Of a stretch of 15,643 nt of DNA, positions 1 to 5,547 are shown one piece after another (the first letter of the stretch is position 1; each line of letters begins with the position of its first letter). The position numbers and the translations under genes are program-made. The notes beneath the pieces were generated by a model. It saw nothing but the letters and a program-made list of their open reading frames with translations, was not told the DNA's origin and searched no databases. The DNA comes from DASPNH01 sp035626675 (GTDB lineage: Bacteria; Desulfobacterota; Binatia; UBA1149; CAITLU01): assembly GCA_035626675.1 (NCBI GenBank), contig DASPNH010000068.1, positions 1 through 15,643 of the forward strand, read 5' to 3'.

Positions 1-117
1 GGCGGCGGCGTCGGCGTCGGCGGCGTAGGCGGCGGCGGCGGCGGCGTAGGCGGCGTAGGCGGCGACATCGGCGGCGTAGGCGGCGGCGGCGGCGGCGTCG
101 GCGGCGTCGGCGGCGGC
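1..117. repeat. GGC-rich triplet repeat encoding the Ala-Ala-X tail
   Basis: This is a simple-sequence tract built from GGC triplets with interspersed GTC, GTA, GAC and ATC. It is in frame with the minus-strand gene and encodes Ala with Asp, Tyr and Val at every third position or multiples of it. It begins before the window, so its full length is unknown. The non-Ala codons always fall at spacings that keep the AAX triad, which suggests selection at protein level as well as slippage. Confidence 0.85.
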
Positions 118-579
118 CTTATTTGCTATCTCGCGCGCAGCGCGAGCAGCCCGCGGCGTCCCTTGCGCAGCGCAACGATCGGCAGCCAGCACGAGCTCGT
201 CTGTGAACCGATGGTTGACCCAGGCCGCGGCGCGCAATGCAAGAGGCACAACTCGCCGGATGTGCAGCTCGATGAGCTTATCCAGCCATGCGTCGCGATC
301 CGTTCCCGCGGTGCCCAGCTGCATCACCGCGAGCCGGCGCAGGCCCTGCGCCCTCGCTTCGTCAGACGACCAAGACTTGTCGTTCAGTGCGATGCTCAAC
401 GAACGATCCGTCGGGTGGACGCACGTCGGCTCATCGCCGTGTGGCTCGCCGAGCGCAAGACAAATCGCCGCCTCGACGCAGCACTGGCCGGCTTCCGGCT
501 GACCGACCCCTTCGACCAACCCTTTGTCGATGATCGCGATCAAGTTGCGTACGGTTTCCAACGAAATGGCTTGCTGCAT
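1..579 (-). CDS. Phage-like protein with Ala-Ala-X tail (partial, 3' end missing)
   Basis: The reading frame is open from an ATG at 577-579 to the window edge, 193 codons with no stop, so the C-terminus is missing. A strong Shine-Dalgarno sequence (GGAGGAG, 4 bases before ATG) fixes the start. The N-terminal 150 residues read like a folded domain, with GQPEAGQCCVEAAICLALGE (27-46) followed by PHGDEPTCV, and SWSSDEARAQGLRRLAVMQL further on. From about residue 155 the protein becomes an Ala-Ala-X triad repeat in which X is Ala, Asp, Tyr or Val. I recall similar CVEAAICxALGxPHGDxPxCV proteins with Ala-rich tails from phage and prophage-like metagenomic contigs, without known function; this is recollection, not a search. 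It is the last gene seen of a compact four-gene packet and begins 12 bases after the previous stop. No function is assigned. Confidence 0.8.
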   Translation of the reverse strand, partial: MQQAISLETVRNLIAIIDKGLVEGVGQPEAGQCCVEAAICLALGEPHGDEPTCVHPTDRSLSIALNDKSWSSDEARAQGLRRLAVMQLGTAGTDRDAWLDKLIELHIRRVVPLALRAAAWVNHRFTDELVLAADRCAAQGTPRAARAAREIANKAAADAADAAAAAAYAADVAAYAAYAAAAAAYAADADAAA

Positions 580-591
580 TGTCTCCTCCGT

Positions 592-882
592 TCAGGCTGC
601 AGGTGTCGTCGTGTTGACCGAGTGCAGACGTCTGACACCGCGATCGCGGATCTGTCGCTCGACTTGGTTGGCGTTGTTGCGGACGAGGTCCGCGGCGAGC
701 TGCTCGGCCTTGGCCGTGGCCATCTCGCGGAAGCGCTGACGCGAGTACGTCAGCCAGAAGTTCCAGATCAGGAGGGCCGCGACGCCGGCCGCATAGACAG
801 GCACCGCCCATGGGCCCGGCGCGAAGGTCAGGCCGACGACGAAGCCGACGGATGCCGCGGCGAAGAGTGCCGACGGGATCAC
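592..882 (-). CDS. Small membrane protein of the phage-like packet
   Basis: About 96 residues. Two GTG codons (883-885 and 880-882) are possible starts. I chose the second because it overlaps the upstream TGA as GTGA, the usual sign of translational coupling, and a GAGGTG Shine-Dalgarno sequence lies inside the end of the upstream gene. The N-terminal half has two hydrophobic stretches (SALFAAASVGFVVGLTF and VPVYAAGVAALLIWNFWL) separated by a short Pro/Gly turn, so a hairpin of two membrane helices is predicted. The remainder is a charged, probably helical region (RQRFREMATAKAEQLAADL) ending in a basic stretch. Small two-helix membrane proteins in phage packets include holins and membrane anchors; I cannot tell which, if either, applies. 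Confidence 0.65.
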   Translation of the reverse strand: MIPSALFAAASVGFVVGLTFAPGPWAVPVYAAGVAALLIWNFWLTYSRQRFREMATAKAEQLAADLVRNNANQVERQIRDRGVRRLHSVNTTTPAA

Positions 883-1199
883 CACGCCACCTCGTAGACG
901 TCGCCCTTGAGGCGCCAGCCGAGCGCTTCGGCCGTCAGGCGGTTGTCGGTGTAGGTGCGTGCGTTGCGGATCAGGTCGTCGACGATGCGCCAGGGCATGC
1001 CACGCGGGTCGTCGAGCGCCACTTCGAATCGGGCGAGGTCGAGCTCCATGGCGACGACCAGGTGCAGCACCGTCAAGCCTCGAAGCCTGAGCATCGAGTC
1101 CAGACGCCGCATGGGTTGCGGGAATTGCTCCCGTCGCCGTGACTGCAAGCGAGGTCGTACCTCGCCGCGATCAGCAAAGACCGCCGCCGACGCTTCCAT
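879..1199 (-). CDS. Hypothetical protein of the phage-like packet
   Basis: 106 residues from an ATG at 1197-1199, chosen over an upstream GTG because GGAGGT lies 5 bases before this ATG. The first 29 bases overlap the end of the preceding gene in another frame. The N-terminal third is Arg-rich; the C-terminal half looks like a compact domain, with LDDPRGMPWRIVDDLIRNAR and then TDNRLTAEALGWRLKGDVYEV. No signal peptide or membrane segment is seen. I do not recognise a family. The stop overlaps the start of the next gene, so the two are probably translated together. Confidence 0.6.
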   Translation of the reverse strand: MEASAAVFADRGEVRPRLQSRRREQFPQPMRRLDSMLRLRGLTVLHLVVAMELDLARFEVALDDPRGMPWRIVDDLIRNARTYTDNRLTAEALGWRLKGDVYEVAW

Positions 1200-1452
1200 C
1201 CGCCACCTCCGCACCCTGGAAAACCACCTCACCACCCATCACGACGGCTCCAACGCTCCGTAGAAATCCGTTCGCTCGGCATTGCTCCGCCAGCCTGCAC
1301 TCGTTCGGCTTGAGGTCTCGCCAGTCGTTGAAAACCTCGCTGTAGCGCTGCCACCGCGTCGCGGACGCCCTGCGGTACAGAAACGAGACGTGGCGGTGGA
1401 ACTCCGGCGAAGCCGGCGTGCCTTTACTGTGGCTGAGGTACGTCGTCGCCAC
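1171..1452 (-). CDS. Hypothetical protein, first gene of the phage-like packet
   Basis: 93 residues from a GTG start with a full-strength Shine-Dalgarno sequence (GGAGGTGA, 4 bases upstream). The protein begins ATTYLSHSKG after the initiator, contains an aromatic and basic middle (FHRHVSFLYRRASATRWQRY, then FNDWRDLKPNECRLAEQC), and ends in a Gly/Val-rich stretch (VGAVVMGGEVVFQGAEVADG). No membrane segment or signal peptide is seen and no family is recognised. It heads the minus-strand packet, and two hairpins lie just upstream at 1477-1530. The call rests on the initiation site and on the ordered packing of the genes that follow, not on homology. Confidence 0.55.
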   Translation of the reverse strand: MATTYLSHSKGTPASPEFHRHVSFLYRRASATRWQRYSEVFNDWRDLKPNECRLAEQCRANGFLRSVGAVVMGGEVVFQGAEVADGSVGGGLC

Positions 1453-1476
1453 TGGTCACCTCCGTGAAGGTAGGAA

Positions 1477-1530
1477 GACGGGCTCCGGCCCCGCGCCAGG
1501 AGCCCGTCTGCGAGAGGCCGGCGCCTCTCG
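1477..1530. repeat. Two adjacent perfect hairpins upstream of the phage-like packet
   Basis: The first hairpin pairs GACGGGCTC (1477-1485) with GAGCCCGTC (1500-1508) around a 14-base loop. The second pairs CGAGAGGC (1511-1518) with GCCTCTCG (1523-1530) around a 4-base loop. They sit 25 to 80 bases upstream of the GTG at 1452 on the minus strand, so they would be in the 5' leader of that transcript if the promoter lies further upstream. Neither is followed by a T run, so an intrinsic terminator is not favoured. Confidence 0.6.
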
Positions 1531-1848
1531 TGTCTCGCCGATGCTTGTGGCCGCTGGGGTGGTGGTGTCAGCGGCTGGCATCAGCGAGGTGATTGCCGGC
1601 GAACGCCCTTGATCGTCTCCGCGTGTCCCGGGGAGGATGTCCCATCGCGTAGAGAGAGCGTTGCCGGCAAAGCTGATCGAGAAAGAAAGCAGTGTGATGA
1701 AGAGCACAGACGGGCCGAGCAGGTGCTCGGTCGAATGCGCGGCGACGGGCTGAGGCGTTTTCTCCGCACCCCTTCCACCAGCACCAAATGCCGTCCCTAC
1801 GACACTCGGCCCGCCGCCAGTCCCGGGAAAAAAATTGAGCTGTGGAAA

Positions 1849-1918
1849 GTCGCGGTCGCCGAGGCGCGAACTCGGCAAGTTTTGGGGTTTGGCAAGCGTC
1901 GCCCCGGGCGACCGCGAC
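1849..1918. repeat. 12-base inverted repeat with 46-base centre
   Basis: The arms GTCGCGGTCGCC (1849-1860) and GGCGACCGCGAC (1907-1918) are perfect reverse complements. The centre contains no gene. The arms are too far apart to act as a simple operator; they could be recombinase arms, a long hairpin or chance in GC-rich DNA. Confidence 0.5.
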
Positions 1919-1970
1919 AGGCGTGCGTCGCCCCATCGGGGCGCGGCGGACGCGGGAAGGCTAGTCGGAA

Positions 1971-1987
1971 GGCCCGCGCTGCGGGCC
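1971..1987 (-). terminator. Possible terminator hairpin after tRNA-Arg
   Basis: GGCCCGC pairs with GCGGGCC around a 3-base loop, 45 bases past the tRNA 3' end in the direction of transcription. There is only a weak pyrimidine stretch behind it and no T run, so the call is tentative. Confidence 0.3.
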
Positions 1988-2031
1988 GTCTCGGAATCTT
2001 TCGCTAAATCCCCGGACTTTCGACGAGAAAG

Positions 2032-2104
2032 CGCGCCCGACAAGAGTCGAACTTGTAACCCCCAGATCCGTAGTCTGGTGCTCTATCCATTGAGCTACGG
2101 GCGC
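2032..2104 (-). tRNA. tRNA-Arg (anticodon ACG)
   Basis: The minus strand folds as a complete 73-base cloverleaf. The acceptor GCGCCCG pairs with CGGGCGC, the D stem GCTC pairs with GAGC, the anticodon stem CCAGA pairs with TCTGG around CTACGGA, and the T stem ACAAG pairs with CTTGT around TTCGACT. The loop gives anticodon ACG, which is read as ICG after deamination and decodes CGU, CGC and CGA. CCA is not encoded. The 3' end points toward the phage-like packet at 1-1452, the orientation expected if the tRNA 3' end served as an integration site; no integrase or second att copy is visible here. Confidence 0.95.
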
Positions 2105-2127
2105 GTAAGGAAGGAGGAACGGCGCGG

Positions 2128-2156
2128 AATATAACGACGGGAGACCAGCCGCGCAA
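2128..2156 (-). promoter_or_regulatory. Sigma-70-type promoter of tRNA-Arg
   Basis: TTGCGC (2151-2156) and TATATT (2128-2133) are separated by exactly 17 bases. The initiation point would fall near 2121, about 17 bases before the mature tRNA. The region after the -10 is CCGCGCC, a GC-rich discriminator of the kind associated with stringent control of stable RNA genes. Confidence 0.6.
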
Positions 2157-2256
2157 ATTTACGAAGCCGGGCCTCGAGCTTCACGGAGAGTCGCATCTTC
2201 GGGCCGCGCTCTTGCCTCAAAACCTCGAAGCAAGACCCGACCCCATTCCCCTGGGG

Positions 2257-3078
2257 TCAGTAGCTCTGGTAGGTGCTCGGCGGCGGCGTGCTCGGCATCG
2301 GTGAGGCCGGGTCGAGATCCGGCGGCGTCGTGCCTGGATCGTCGGTGCTCGGCAGCGGCGACGGCGGTTCCATGATCGGCTGCTCCGAGGCCGGCGCGAC
2401 CCACGTCTCTCCGCTTCGCATCGAGGCGAAGCACTCAGGATAGAAGTCGAGAGACTCCAGGATCTCCTGCACTTCGATGCTGGTGTCGGGCTTGGCGATG
2501 TTGGCCGTGGCCCAGTCGAAGCTCAGCACGAAGGGATCGATCCACAGGCTGATGATGGTATGTCGCTGATCCGCAGGCTGGGCCCGTCCGACTCCGGCAC
2601 GGCGTCCGCCGCGGCCTTCCCACTGCCACAAGGCATACATGCCCTGTGATGCGACGTTGATCATCGGAGGCGGTGAAAAGTCACGATCGAACTTCGGCTT
2701 GATGTAGTCGAGTTCGAAGCCGATGAACGCGCGAAGAGCCTGCTCGGCATCCATGCCGCCCACGGCAAAGGCGGATACCCGGTTGTCGGTCAGGTAGACC
2801 TTCAGCGTGTGGTCGCCTCGGTTCCACATGACGAAATCGGGCGTTGCCGACTGCAGGACCCAGTTATGGCCTGGCAGGTCGATGGTGAAACAGGGGCGGT
2901 TGACCCAATTGTGGGCGTAGCGATAGCCGTAGTCCGTCGACTGCGAAAAATAGGCCGGGGCGTCGGAGGTTCCCGACCGGCGCGATCCCGGGATGAGCTC
3001 GGGATCCTGCGATGCCGAACAGCCCGCCACCACCAGAAGACCGGCAAGGCCCCAACGGGCGAGGGTTCGCTGTTTCAA
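2257..3078 (-). CDS. Predicted lipoprotein with Pro-rich tail
   Basis: 273 residues from a TTG start with AGGA 8 bases upstream. The N-terminus is a lipoprotein signal: basic MKQRTLAR, hydrophobic WGLAGLLVV, then lipobox VAGC with the lipidated Cys at 20. The residue after Cys is Ser, not Asp, so outer-membrane sorting is likely under the usual rule. A mature domain of about 190 residues follows, rich in Trp, Tyr and Phe (for example NWVNRPCFTIDLPGHNWVLQ and LWIDPFVLSFDWATANIAKP). From about residue 225 it becomes a Pro/Ser/Thr tail (PPSPLPSTDDPGTTPP and so on), probably an unstructured spacer. No family is recognised. It begins 55 bases after tRNA-Ser(GCT) on the same strand, with no terminator between, so it may be read from the tRNA promoter or from a -10 just after the tRNA. 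Confidence 0.8.
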   Translation of the reverse strand: MKQRTLARWGLAGLLVVAGCSASQDPELIPGSRRSGTSDAPAYFSQSTDYGYRYAHNWVNRPCFTIDLPGHNWVLQSATPDFVMWNRGDHTLKVYLTDNRVSAFAVGGMDAEQALRAFIGFELDYIKPKFDRDFSPPPMINVASQGMYALWQWEGRGGRRAGVGRAQPADQRHTIISLWIDPFVLSFDWATANIAKPDTSIEVQEILESLDFYPECFASMRSGETWVAPASEQPIMEPPSPLPSTDDPGTTPPDLDPASPMPSTPPPSTYQSY

Positions 3079-3126
3079 GCCGTCTTTCCTCGGTTCGCTT
3101 TGGAGTTCGGCGGCGGCGCCGACCGC

Positions 3127-3228
<102 letters not shown>

Positions 3229-3246
3229 GTGTTCAAAGGGTTGCCT

Positions 3247-3275
3247 AAGATGGCCCGTCCACGGTGCCGCCTCAA
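3247..3275 (-). promoter_or_regulatory. Likely promoter of tRNA-Ser(GCT)
   Basis: TTGAGG (3270-3275) and CATCTT (3247-3252) are separated by 17 bases, and the predicted start is about 12 bases before the tRNA. The -10 is weak (three of six matches), so confidence is moderate. Confidence 0.4.
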
Positions 3276-3319
3276 CCCGTCGCGCGCCGGAACCGGCCGC
3301 GACGCGGCGTGGCGCGGGC

Positions 3320-3958
3320 TCAGCCCTCGTCGGTTCCGAGCAGGCGATCGACGATCGTCAGCGCGTTCGGAAGTAGGCTCATGAGGTCGATGTTGTCGCG
3401 CTCCAGCCATGCGGCCAGGAACGGATGCGGGATGCCGAGGATGACCGCTGCCATCAGCTCGGCCGAAACGCCCCGTTTGAAGATGCCCTGGTCGAGTCCT
3501 TCCTGGCAGACGTCGGTGACTCGTCGGACAAACTGGCTCTGACGCTCGAGCGCCTCGGCCGCCAGCTTGTGGCGAAGCTCCCACTGAAAACCGTTGGTGG
3601 CCGAGACGTAGAGGCGGAAGTGGCGGGCGTAGCGGTGGAAGTGCTCGAAGTAGTACGACACCGCCGCAAGGATCTTGTCGCGAGGCCCGCGCGCCTCGTC
3701 GACGCGCTCATCGATACGGTCGAAGAACAGCGACTGGGCACGCGAGATGACTGCCCGATAAAGGTCCTCTTTGGATCGGAACAAGTTGTAGAGGGTCCCG
3801 ACCGAGATCTCGGCCCGCTGCGCGATGTCTTCGACCGAGGCGCCGGCGAATGGCGTCTCGGCGAAAATCTCTTCGGCGGCATCCAAGACAAGGTTCAGGC
3901 GAAACTGAAGCTCGCGCTCCTTGCGGCTGAGCTTCTTTTCCTCTGCGACTCCCGACAA
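3320..3958 (-). CDS. TetR/AcrR-family transcriptional repressor
   Basis: 212 residues from a TTG start with AGGAGG only 4 bases upstream. The N-terminal domain has the TetR arrangement: helix 1 (LNLVLDAAEEIFAETPF), then a helix-turn-helix at about 40-62 (ASVEDIAQRAEISVGTLYNLF) and the conserved RSKEDLYRAV. The C-terminal all-helical region (about 75-212) would bind an inducer and form the dimer; its ligand cannot be told from sequence. The length is typical. It is transcribed away from the gene at 4410, and its own promoter carries a palindrome in the spacer (4008-4017), which suggests autorepression. Possible targets are itself and the divergent gene. Confidence 0.93.
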   Translation of the reverse strand: MSGVAEEKKLSRKERELQFRLNLVLDAAEEIFAETPFAGASVEDIAQRAEISVGTLYNLFRSKEDLYRAVISRAQSLFFDRIDERVDEARGPRDKILAAVSYYFEHFHRYARHFRLYVSATNGFQWELRHKLAAEALERQSQFVRRVTDVCQEGLDQGIFKRGVSAELMAAVILGIPHPFLAAWLERDNIDLMSLLPNALTIVDRLLGTDEG

Positions 3959-3996
3959 GCGGCCTCCTACTCAAGAAAATGAGCGCGGCTGCAGGT

Positions 3997-4026
3997 CGTA
4001 TAGTGTGCCCACGTGGGATGAGTCAA
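3997..4026 (-). promoter_or_regulatory. Promoter of the TetR-type gene with operator-like palindrome
   Basis: TTGACT (4021-4026) and TATACG (3997-4002) are separated by 18 bases, 40 bases upstream of the TTG start codon. The spacer contains the perfect 10-base palindrome CCCACGTGGG (4008-4017). TetR-family dimers commonly bind palindromes overlapping their own promoters, so autorepression is a reasonable inference. Confidence 0.55.
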
Positions 4027-4108
4027 ACCGGCGAACCGGGAATAGGTCACGAAACATACCAGGTGGGGGGTACGCTTCACCGGATGCTGGCGTGTCTGCA
4101 ATGCAATA

Positions 4109-4141
4109 CCTCGCCCTTGCATGATCGCAAGGATGGCGAGG
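4109..4141. repeat. Long bulged hairpin in the divergent intergenic region
   Basis: CCTCGCC (4109-4115) pairs with GGCGAGG (4135-4141) and CTTGC (4116-4120) pairs with GCAAG (4127-4131), giving a 12-pair stem with one 3-base bulge (GAT) and a 6-base loop (ATGATC). No T run follows on either strand, so a terminator is unlikely. It may be a structured leader or an unannotated RNA; orientation is unknown. Confidence 0.5.
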
Positions 4142-4409
4142 GCAGGCCTGTCTTCCATTCGGCTCCTGCCGAGGGCGACCGAACCGGGGGATTTTGCAGG
4201 TAGACTGCGGACTTCCGCAATTCTTTTGATGAACATAAAAACGTAGACATTTCAGTCATGTGGCAGCGGTGTTGAGCGATTCGACAGGGACCGAGCGATG
4301 GTACCGGCGACGCCAGAAAGACGCCGCCAGTGTCCGAAATGAGACATGTCACGAATTGGTTCGCCGCGGCATGCTTCTTGTTACTGACAAGGCCGGAGGG
4401 ATTACACCC

Positions 4410-5066
4410 ATGCAGAATCAGACCGGCGACACGATGACCAAGACCACCGCTGCGACGACCACCCACCGTCGCGAGGCCAATCCATACGGCGGCAACTTCA
4501 TCCTGACGCCTTCCTTGATGGACTACCTGGCGCCCGACCTTACGCTGCCCGAGCAGTATTTCCTTCGTCAGCAGGCTGACGACGGAATGGGTCCGGAACG
4601 CGCCCTGATGTACGCCGTACTCAAAGACGGCATCCGCTGCTTCTACAAAAATGTGGGCGCGACGCGCCGGAAGTACAAGAAGATCTGCGCAGAAGCCGAA
4701 GAATGGATCGCCGAAGACTGCTGGGACTACCCCTTCTCGTTCCGCGTCATCTGCGACACGCTGGGAATCGATGCAGAATGCCTGCGCGGCCGCCTGTTTG
4801 GCTGGAAGGAAGCCGAACTGAAGCGCCGCGAGCTGACGGGCGACAAGTCCAGTCGCCAGAACGGCCGCAGCCCCTTCCCCTCCCCGATCGACCTCGATGG
4901 CCTGGATCGTACGGTCCTGGATTCCGAGATCGATGTGGACGTGGACCTGGATCAGGATTCGGATCTTGGATTTGCCTCGGGCGACGAGGGTGAGGCCTGG
5001 GACGGTGTCGAGCACATCAGCCTGGACGACCTCGCCTACGAGGAGCGAGTAGGAACGGCGGCCTGA
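4410..5066 (+). CDS. Conserved-looking uncharacterised protein with acidic C-terminal tail
   Basis: 218 residues from the ATG at 4410, which has GGAGGG 9 bases upstream; an ATG at 4434 is an alternative, while more upstream starts lack a ribosome site. After a Thr-rich N-terminus comes a compact domain at about 46-135: LPEQYFLRQQADDGMGPERA, LMYAVLKDGIRCFYKN, AEEWIAEDCWDYPFSFRVIC, then DTLGIDAECLRGRLFGWKE. I recall this A(E)EWI..D....FSF..IC..LGID...LR..L..W layout from deltaproteobacterial proteins of unknown function (recollection, not a search). The last 60 residues are strongly acidic (DIDVDVDLDQDSDLG) and probably disordered. No signal peptide or membrane segment is present, so it is cytoplasmic. 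Three C-rich-loop hairpins follow the stop. Confidence 0.85.
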   Translation: MQNQTGDTMTKTTAATTTHRREANPYGGNFILTPSLMDYLAPDLTLPEQYFLRQQADDGMGPERALMYAVLKDGIRCFYKNVGATRRKYKKICAEAEEWIAEDCWDYPFSFRVICDTLGIDAECLRGRLFGWKEAELKRRELTGDKSSRQNGRSPFPSPIDLDGLDRTVLDSEIDVDVDLDQDSDLGFASGDEGEAWDGVEHISLDDLAYEERVGTAA

Positions 5067-5087
5067 CCGTCGTCAACGATCCCCGCG

Positions 5088-5196
5088 GTCCGGGCTTTGG
5101 TCCCCCACCCTGAAGCCCGGGCTACAGCTTGCGTCCCCCCAACACGCAAGCTTCACGGCGGCCTGTAGTCCCCCACAGGCCGCCGTTTCATTTTCC
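5088..5196 (+). ncRNA. Candidate small RNA: three tandem hairpins with C-rich loops
   Basis: Three consecutive hairpins follow the stop at 5066. Hairpin 1 pairs CCGGGCTT (5090-5097) with AAGCCCGG (5113-5120) and presents TCCCCCACC. Hairpin 2 pairs AGCTTGCGT (5126-5134) with ACGCAAGCT (5144-5152) and presents CCCCCCAAC. Hairpin 3 pairs CGGCGGCCTGT (5156-5166) with ACAGGCCGCCG (5175-5185), presents AGTCCCCC, and is followed by TTTCATTTTCC. The stems are unrelated, but each loop region carries TCCCCC(C) followed by A. In some bacteria (the alphaproteobacterial 'cuckoo' RNAs and C-rich-loop RNAs of Staphylococcus aureus) such loops pair with Shine-Dalgarno sequences. No separate promoter is clear, so a 3'-UTR-derived RNA is possible. 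The simpler reading is a triple transcription barrier. Confidence 0.4.
5156..5196 (+). terminator. Intrinsic terminator after the gene at 4410-5066
   Basis: An 11-pair GC-rich stem (5156-5166 with 5175-5185) with an 8-base loop is followed at once by TTTCATTTTCC. This is the last of three hairpins and the only one with a T-rich tail. Confidence 0.7.
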
Positions 5197-5422
5197 TCTC
5201 CCGGCCAACCCTCTTTTCAACGGCTCCAAATCGTGCAGCAGCGCCTTGGACCAAACGCTTGGCCGCTGGCGGTGCGCGGTTTGCTGCAGCCGCAGGCGCG
5301 CGGCGAGGCGCGAACAGACGAGGGCGGGAGGCCCGCCCCGAGCAACAGACGAGCCGCCACGCAGCGGATGCGGCCCTATCGCCACCCGCGCACGCTGGTC
5401 CGGCCGGAGCATAGTCTTTTGA

Positions 5423-5510
5423 TGGCGGAGGGGGAGGGATTCGAACCCCCGGATCCTTTCAGATCTCCGGTTTTCAAGACCGGCGCCTTCAACCACTCGG
5501 CCACCCCTCC
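5423..5510 (-). tRNA. tRNA-Ser (anticodon TGA)
   Basis: An 88-base class II tRNA with encoded CCA. The acceptor GGAGGGG pairs with CCCCTCC and the discriminator is G. The anticodon stem CCGGT/ACCGG carries the loop CTTGAAA, giving anticodon TGA, which reads UCA and other UCN codons. A long variable arm (GATCTGAAAGGATC) is present, as expected for serine tRNA. The T stem is GGGGG/CCCTC with one G-T pair around TTCGAAT. Confidence 0.96.
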
Positions 5511-5518
5511 GTTCGGTC

Positions 5519-5547
5519 GTTGTAACCCCTGGTTCACGAGTCTACAA
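5519..5547 (-). promoter_or_regulatory. Possible promoter of tRNA-Ser(TGA)
   Basis: TTGTAG (5542-5547) and TACAAC (5519-5524) are separated by 17 bases. Transcription would start only a few bases before the mature 5' end. Both boxes are partial matches, and the site sits in the 64-base gap shared with the divergent gene at 5575. Confidence 0.35.

Larger units (their letters stand above)
1453..2031. other. 580-base stretch without a convincing gene, rich in inverted repeats
   Basis: Open frames here have no supported start, and the longest one runs into the tRNA-Arg gene, so I reject them. The stretch holds paired hairpins at 1477-1508 and 1511-1530, a 12-base inverted repeat (1849-1860 with 1907-1918), and short GC hairpins at 1929-1943 and 1971-1987. 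It separates the phage-like packet from the tRNA. It could contain an attachment-site arm or the promoter of the packet, but I could identify neither. Confidence 0.5.
3959..4409. other. 450-base divergent intergenic region
   Basis: This lies between the divergent tetR-type gene and the gene at 4410. It contains the repressor promoter and palindrome (3997-4026), a long bulged hairpin (4109-4141), a small hairpin TCGGC-TCCT-GCCGA near 4159-4172, and CTTGT/ACAAG (4377-4391) just before the next ribosome site. The bases 4206-4256 are locally AT-rich and are the likeliest place for the plus-strand promoter, but I could not settle on -35 and -10 boxes. Short open frames here have no supported starts. 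Confidence 0.5.
5067..5422. other. Intergenic region with tandem hairpins
   Basis: The first 120 bases hold the three hairpins described separately. The remaining 230 bases contain no supported gene. They include a perfect hairpin GGGCGGG-AGG-CCCGCCC (5322-5338) bracketed by a direct repeat AACAGACGAG (5313-5322 and 5344-5353). That hairpin might end the tRNA-Ser transcript on the minus strand, but it lacks a T run. Confidence 0.5.

Noticed and set aside
163..897. 244-residue plus-strand frame at the left end
   Set aside because: It is antisense to three minus-strand genes with strong ribosome sites, is Arg/His/Asp-rich, and has no ribosome site of its own.
1456..2043. 195-residue minus-strand frame
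   Set aside because: It begins inside the tRNA-Arg gene, lacks a ribosome site, and has low-complexity Ser/Pro/Arg composition without domain signal.
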